Shown: piece after piece, positions 61,095-64,000 of the stretch | How the letters are laid out: every line of letters begins with the position of its first letter | Numbering within the stretch: the stretch's first letter is position 1 | DNA from: Mycobacterium celatum | GTDB lineage: Bacteria; Actinomycetota; Actinomycetes; Mycobacteriales; Mycobacteriaceae | DNA: 64,000 nt | NCBI RefSeq assembly: GCF_002101595.1 | Contig: NZ_LQOM01000027.1 | Location: forward strand, 1-64,000 | Direction: 5' to 3' | Translations under genes and position numbers: made by a program | The notes under the pieces: generated by a model | The model's database searches: none | What the model saw: only the letters and a program-made list of their open reading frames with translations | What the model was told of the DNA's origin: nothing

Positions 61095-61755
61095 CCAACG
61101 CCATTGCGAAGCCATCCCACTCTTTGGCTCCGACCGTCTGAATCACCGCGGTGTCGAGGCGCGGGTGCTCGCCCATCAGCTCCAGCGTCCGGCGCGACGC
61201 CTTGGCTGCCTCGTCACCGGAGTCCGGCGCCAGGATCCGCCCTTCTCGAATCACGTTGTCCACCACGATGACCGAACCGGGCCGGGTCAGTCGGACCGCC
61301 CACTCCAGGTAGCCCACGTTGTTTTCTTTGTCGGCGTCGATGAACACCAGGTCGAAAGGGCCGCCGGTCACCGTCGGCAACGTCTCCAAGGCGGCACCCA
61401 CCAGCACCTCCACCCGGTCGCCGACGCCGGCGCAGGCGACGTTGGCGCGCGCGACCTCGGCGTGCGTGGGGTCGTATTCCAGCGTCACCACCCGCCCGTC
61501 GGGGCCGGCGCCCCTGGCCAACCAGATAGTGCTGAACCCGCCCAGGGTGCCGATCTCCAGAATCCGACGGGCCCCGATTGCGGCCGCCAGCAGGCCCAGG
61601 AACTTGCCCTGTTGGGCCGAGACGGCGATGCGCGGCAACCCGGCCGCGTCGCTGGCCTGGAGTGCGGCCGTCGACTCGGGATCGTCGCCCACCACTGTCG
61701 CGTCCAGAAACGCGTCGACATCCTTCGGGTTCGGCTGCGCAGTCATGGCGCCCAC
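61087..61755 (-). CDS. O-methyltransferase (Rv0187 ortholog)
   Basis: This 222-residue class I SAM O-methyltransferase of the catechol/caffeoyl-CoA type has motif I LEIGTLGGFSTIWLARGAG, an acidic metal-binding segment DLVFIDADKENN and VIVVDNVIREG, the divalent-metal site residues of this family. Sequence is close to Rv0187, a Mg-dependent catechol-type O-methyltransferase. The first ATG is used, with MTAQPN three codons later an alternative. It is divergent from mymT with a 124-bp gap. Confidence 0.9.
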   Translation of the reverse strand: MGAMTAQPNPKDVDAFLDATVVGDDPESTAALQASDAAGLPRIAVSAQQGKFLGLLAAAIGARRILEIGTLGGFSTIWLARGAGPDGRVVTLEYDPTHAEVARANVACAGVGDRVEVLVGAALETLPTVTGGPFDLVFIDADKENNVGYLEWAVRLTRPGSVIVVDNVIREGRILAPDSGDEAAKASRRTLELMGEHPRLDTAVIQTVGAKEWDGFAMALVK

Positions 61756-61801
61756 GCTAGCCGATCACCCGAATCGAGTTCGGCCGGCGGTCTTTACCAT
61801 A

Positions 61802-61816
61802 TACCCGTATGGGGTA
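61802..61816. promoter_or_regulatory. RicR operator of mymT, overlapping its promoter
   Basis: TACCCGTATGGGGTA is TACCC-N5-GGGTA, the same class as the ricR operator. A -10 hexamer TAGGGT follows immediately at 61817-61822, so a bound repressor would block RNA polymerase. The mymT ATG is 57 nt further downstream. Confidence 0.9.
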
Positions 61817-61879
61817 TAGGGTGGCTGCGGGCAAGCATCCCGGATCCGTCCGGGATCCCGACACAGATAAGGGGACGTC

Positions 61880-62026
61880 ATGGGCAATTACGAGGCTGGG
61901 ACCTTGCTCACCTGCGGCCACGAAGGATGCGGTTGCCGGGTTCGCATCGAGGTCGAATGCCATTGCGCAGGTTCGGGCGAGGCCTACCGCTGCACGTGCG
62001 GCGACGAACTCGTCGCTGTCGGCTAG
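61880..62026 (+). CDS. mymT: copper metallothionein MymT (Rv0186A ortholog)
   Basis: This is a 48-residue copper-binding metallothionein. Seven Cys are at 12, 17, 19, 27, 29, 38 and 40 in the pattern C-x4-C-x-C-x7-C-x-C-x8-C-x-C, as in M. tuberculosis MymT ([31 protein letters not shown]). It should bind several Cu(I) ions and protect against copper toxicity. An AAGGGG ribosome binding site lies just upstream of the ATG. A RicR operator controls it. It converges with bglS. Confidence 0.95.
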   Translation: MGNYEAGTLLTCGHEGCGCRVRIEVECHCAGSGEAYRCTCGDELVAVG

Positions 62027-62047
62027 CGGAGTCGCCGGGCTGGCCGG

Positions 62048-64000
62048 TCAGCGTCCGAAAACGCGGCCGGTCAGCTCGGCTTCACCCATAAGGTTCAGGT
62101 CCACCGACGACGAGCCCACCGCGACCGCGTAGCTGCCGGGGGCAATGCGCCAGCCACCGTCGCGATAGCGGGCCAACGTCCGAGGCTCCGCCTCGATCGT
62201 GACGCGGCGAGACTCGCCGGCCTCCAGCTCGACCCGCTCGAATCCGAGTAGCCGCAACCGTTGTCCGTCGGGCGCCGCGGTCAGGTAGAGCTGTGGCACG
62301 TCGGCACCACGACGATCGCCGGTATTCACTACAGTGAGGCTGGCCGTGACGGTGTCCCCGCCACTGATCGCCAGGTCGCGGTGCTCGAAGCTGGTGTACG
62401 ACAGCCCATGGCCGAACGCGAACATCGGCTCCAGGCCCTGGCTGGCGAACCATCGGTAGCCGACTTCGGCGCCTTCGGTGTAGCGGATGGTCGTCGCGGT
62501 TCCCCAGGGTTCACCCAGGCCCGGCAATTGCGGACGCGGGGTCTGCTCGAGATCGACGGGGAACGTGACCGGTAGCCTGCCCGACGGATTGACTTGTCCA
62601 GCAAGGACTTCCGCAATCGCCTGACCACCGGCCTGGCCGGGATACCACGCTTGCATAATCGCGTTGACCTCTTCGCGCCATGGCATTGCGACGGGATTGC
62701 CGGTTTCCAGTACTACGACGGTGTTGGGATTGGCGTCGGCGACCGCGGCGATCACCTCGTCCTGGCCCCAGGGCAGCGACAGGTCGGCGCTGTCGAGGCC
62801 TTCGCCTTCCACGCGGATGGCGAAGACGATCGCGACATCGGCCCGCCGCGCCGCCAGCACCGCCTCGGCCGGGCTGACGCCGGGATCGAACTCGACGCTG
62901 GCGTTCGGCAGGTGCTGTCGCAGTTCGGCCAGCGGCGACGACGGCAACAGGTACAGGTTGCGCAGACCGCCCGGCCAGCCGAGCGGGAACACGCCGGCAA
63001 AGCCGCCCGGCGGGACCACGGTGCTCGACCCGCAGCCCGCCGGCACACCGAGTTGCGCGCAACCGCCGATGACTGCGATACGCACGTCGGGCGAAAGCGG
63101 CAGTACACCATCGTTTTTCAACAACACGATGCCTTGCCGCGCGACCTCCAGCGCGACGTGGTGGTGCGCCGCCATATCCACCGCGGGCGTCGTCTCCCAC
63201 TGGTCGACACCCACTGCGAAGATCGACCGCAGGATTCGTCGCACCATGTCCGACAGCCGCTCCTTGGACAGCCTCCCGTCGGCGTGGGCCGCCTTGAGCG
63301 GGTCGCCGAACGCCTCGCCCGTCCACAGCATGGCGTCGATCTGCGCCCCGCATTCCTGGTCGAGGCCATGGACTGCGAACTCCCAGCTCGGTGTCGCGCC
63401 CCAGTCGGACATCACCCAACCGCGATATCCCCAAGCGCCTTTCAGCACGCTGTTGATCAGGGCGTCGTTGCCGCCGGCGTACTGGCCGTTGACTTTGTTG
63501 TACGCCGTCATCACCGCACCCGGCTGTGCCCGCTCGATGGCGATTTCGAAGGCCAGCAGATCGGATTCGCGGTGCGCGTCGGGATCGATCACCGCATCCA
63601 GCCAATGCCGGTTGGTTTCGTTGCAGTTCAGCGAGTAGTGCTTGACGGTAGAGATGACGCCCTGCTGCTGGATCCCGCTGACCGACTCTGCGGCGATCGC
63701 CGCGCTCAAAAGCGGGTCCTCAGAGAGGTATTCGAAGTTGCGGCCATTGCGCGGGTCGCGGGCGAGGTTGATTCCGCCCGCCAGGAGGACGTTGAAGCCG
63801 CGGCTACGGGCCTCGCGTCCGATCGCCGCGCCGGCGGCGCGGGCAAGAGCCGGATTGAAGGTCGCCGCCAGCGCCAGACCGGCCGGCAGCGCGGTGGCGG
63901 TGTCGCCGGGCCGGTAGCCGGGATTCGTGACACCCAGGCTGGCGTCGCTCATCAGCAAGGCGGGCACACCCAGTCGGGGCACGCCGGGGACGTAGCCGGC
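62048..64000 (-). CDS. bglS: beta-glucosidase BglS, GH3 family (Rv0186 ortholog), 5' end outside window
   Basis: This glycoside hydrolase family 3 enzyme removes terminal beta-D-glucose units. The nucleophile Asp lies in WVMSDWGATPSWE. Other GH3 features are the (alpha/beta)8 domain start GVPALLMSDASLGVTN, KHYSLNCNETNRH, FAFGHGLSYTSFEH and a C-terminal fibronectin-like domain. The frame stays open to the window edge, with in-frame AGYVPG before the first internal start, so at least 650 residues are here and the N-terminus is missing. It converges with mymT at a 21-bp gap. Confidence 0.94.
   Translation of the reverse strand, partial: AGYVPGVPRLGVPALLMSDASLGVTNPGYRPGDTATALPAGLALAATFNPALARAAGAAIGREARSRGFNVLLAGGINLARDPRNGRNFEYLSEDPLLSAAIAAESVSGIQQQGVISTVKHYSLNCNETNRHWLDAVIDPDAHRESDLLAFEIAIERAQPGAVMTAYNKVNGQYAGGNDALINSVLKGAWGYRGWVMSDWGATPSWEFAVHGLDQECGAQIDAMLWTGEAFGDPLKAAHADGRLSKERLSDMVRRILRSIFAVGVDQWETTPAVDMAAHHHVALEVARQGIVLLKNDGVLPLSPDVRIAVIGGCAQLGVPAGCGSSTVVPPGGFAGVFPLGWPGGLRNLYLLPSSPLAELRQHLPNASVEFDPGVSPAEAVLAARRADVAIVFAIRVEGEGLDSADLSLPWGQDEVIAAVADANPNTVVVLETGNPVAMPWREEVNAIMQAWYPGQAGGQAIAEVLAGQVNPSGRLPVTFPVDLEQTPRPQLPGLGEPWGTATTIRYTEGAEVGYRWFASQGLEPMFAFGHGLSYTSFEHRDLAISGGDTVTASLTVVNTGDRRGADVPQLYLTAAPDGQRLRLLGFERVELEAGESRRVTIEAEPRTLARYRDGGWRIAPGSYAVAVGSSSVDLNLMGEAELTGRVFGR

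Noticed and set aside
1..64000. tRNA, rRNA, CRISPR arrays, IS elements or prophage genes
   Set aside because: I saw no cloverleaf-like tRNA, no rRNA, no regularly spaced repeats, and no transposase, integrase or phage protein in any supported frame.

Overview
This window is mycobacterial chromosome. It is GC-rich with strong third-position G/C. It carries mmpL3, mmpL11, a PPE-PPW protein, a WS/DGAT wax ester synthase, several fadD/fadE genes, and the copper pair ricR and mymT. From memory, gene order follows the M. tuberculosis Rv0230c to Rv0186 segment read in reverse. The PPE gene and overall similarity suggest a slow-growing non-tuberculous species, but the species cannot be fixed from the sequence.

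Layout. 0-7 kb: php lactonase, an AMP-ligase, and envelope membrane proteins of the Rv0226c-Rv0228 type. 7-10 kb: accessory genes (small hypothetical, SnoaL-like, PPE, JmjC-like cupin). 10-14 kb: GT4 glycosyltransferase, methyltransferase and aldehyde dehydrogenase (Rv0225-Rv0223c). 14-17.5 kb: an insertion relative to M. tuberculosis with a crotonase, a 48-residue small ORF, a TetR regulator, a 98-residue protein and an AMP-ligase. 17.5-25.3 kb: a lipid-ester module of nat, echA1, an LPLAT-like acyltransferase, fadD, WS/DGAT, lipC and lipW. 25.3-35.6 kb: an acyl-CoA catabolic block with a paired FadE, amidohydrolase, type III CoA-transferase, double hot-dog hydratase, fadE3, hydrolase, crotonase and fadD4. 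35.7-41.7 kb: pckA, two degenerate GTPase-like proteins, trmB and a NYN-domain protein. 41.7-54.8 kb: mmpL3, an AI-2E family permease, a flippase-like protein, an Rv0203-type hemophore, mmpL11, an Rv0201c-like protein, omamB/omamA and zmp1. 54.9-64 kb: L,D-transpeptidase, MFS exporter, ricR, ilvD, SPW-repeat protein, nitronate monooxygenase, O-methyltransferase, mymT and a truncated bglS.

Working together. MmpL3 and MmpL11 move envelope lipids, and the Rv0203-like protein is the heme partner expected beside MmpL11. OmamA/OmamB support Mce importers. RicR has a TACCC-N5-GGGTA operator in front of itself and an equivalent one in front of mymT, so a copper-response circuit is visible in the window. 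The FadD, LPLAT, WS/DGAT and lipase genes form a storage-lipid or wax-ester synthesis and turnover set.

Non-coding. No gap exceeds 300 bp; the largest is the 287-bp Rv0203-mmpL11 divergent region. I see no rRNA, tRNA, CRISPR array, insertion sequence or phage gene. Several intergenic gaps hold 54-66 bp inverted-repeat elements; three are clearly one family. Several genes have a TANNNT hexamer 6-7 nt upstream of the start codon, the layout of leaderless mycobacterial transcripts.
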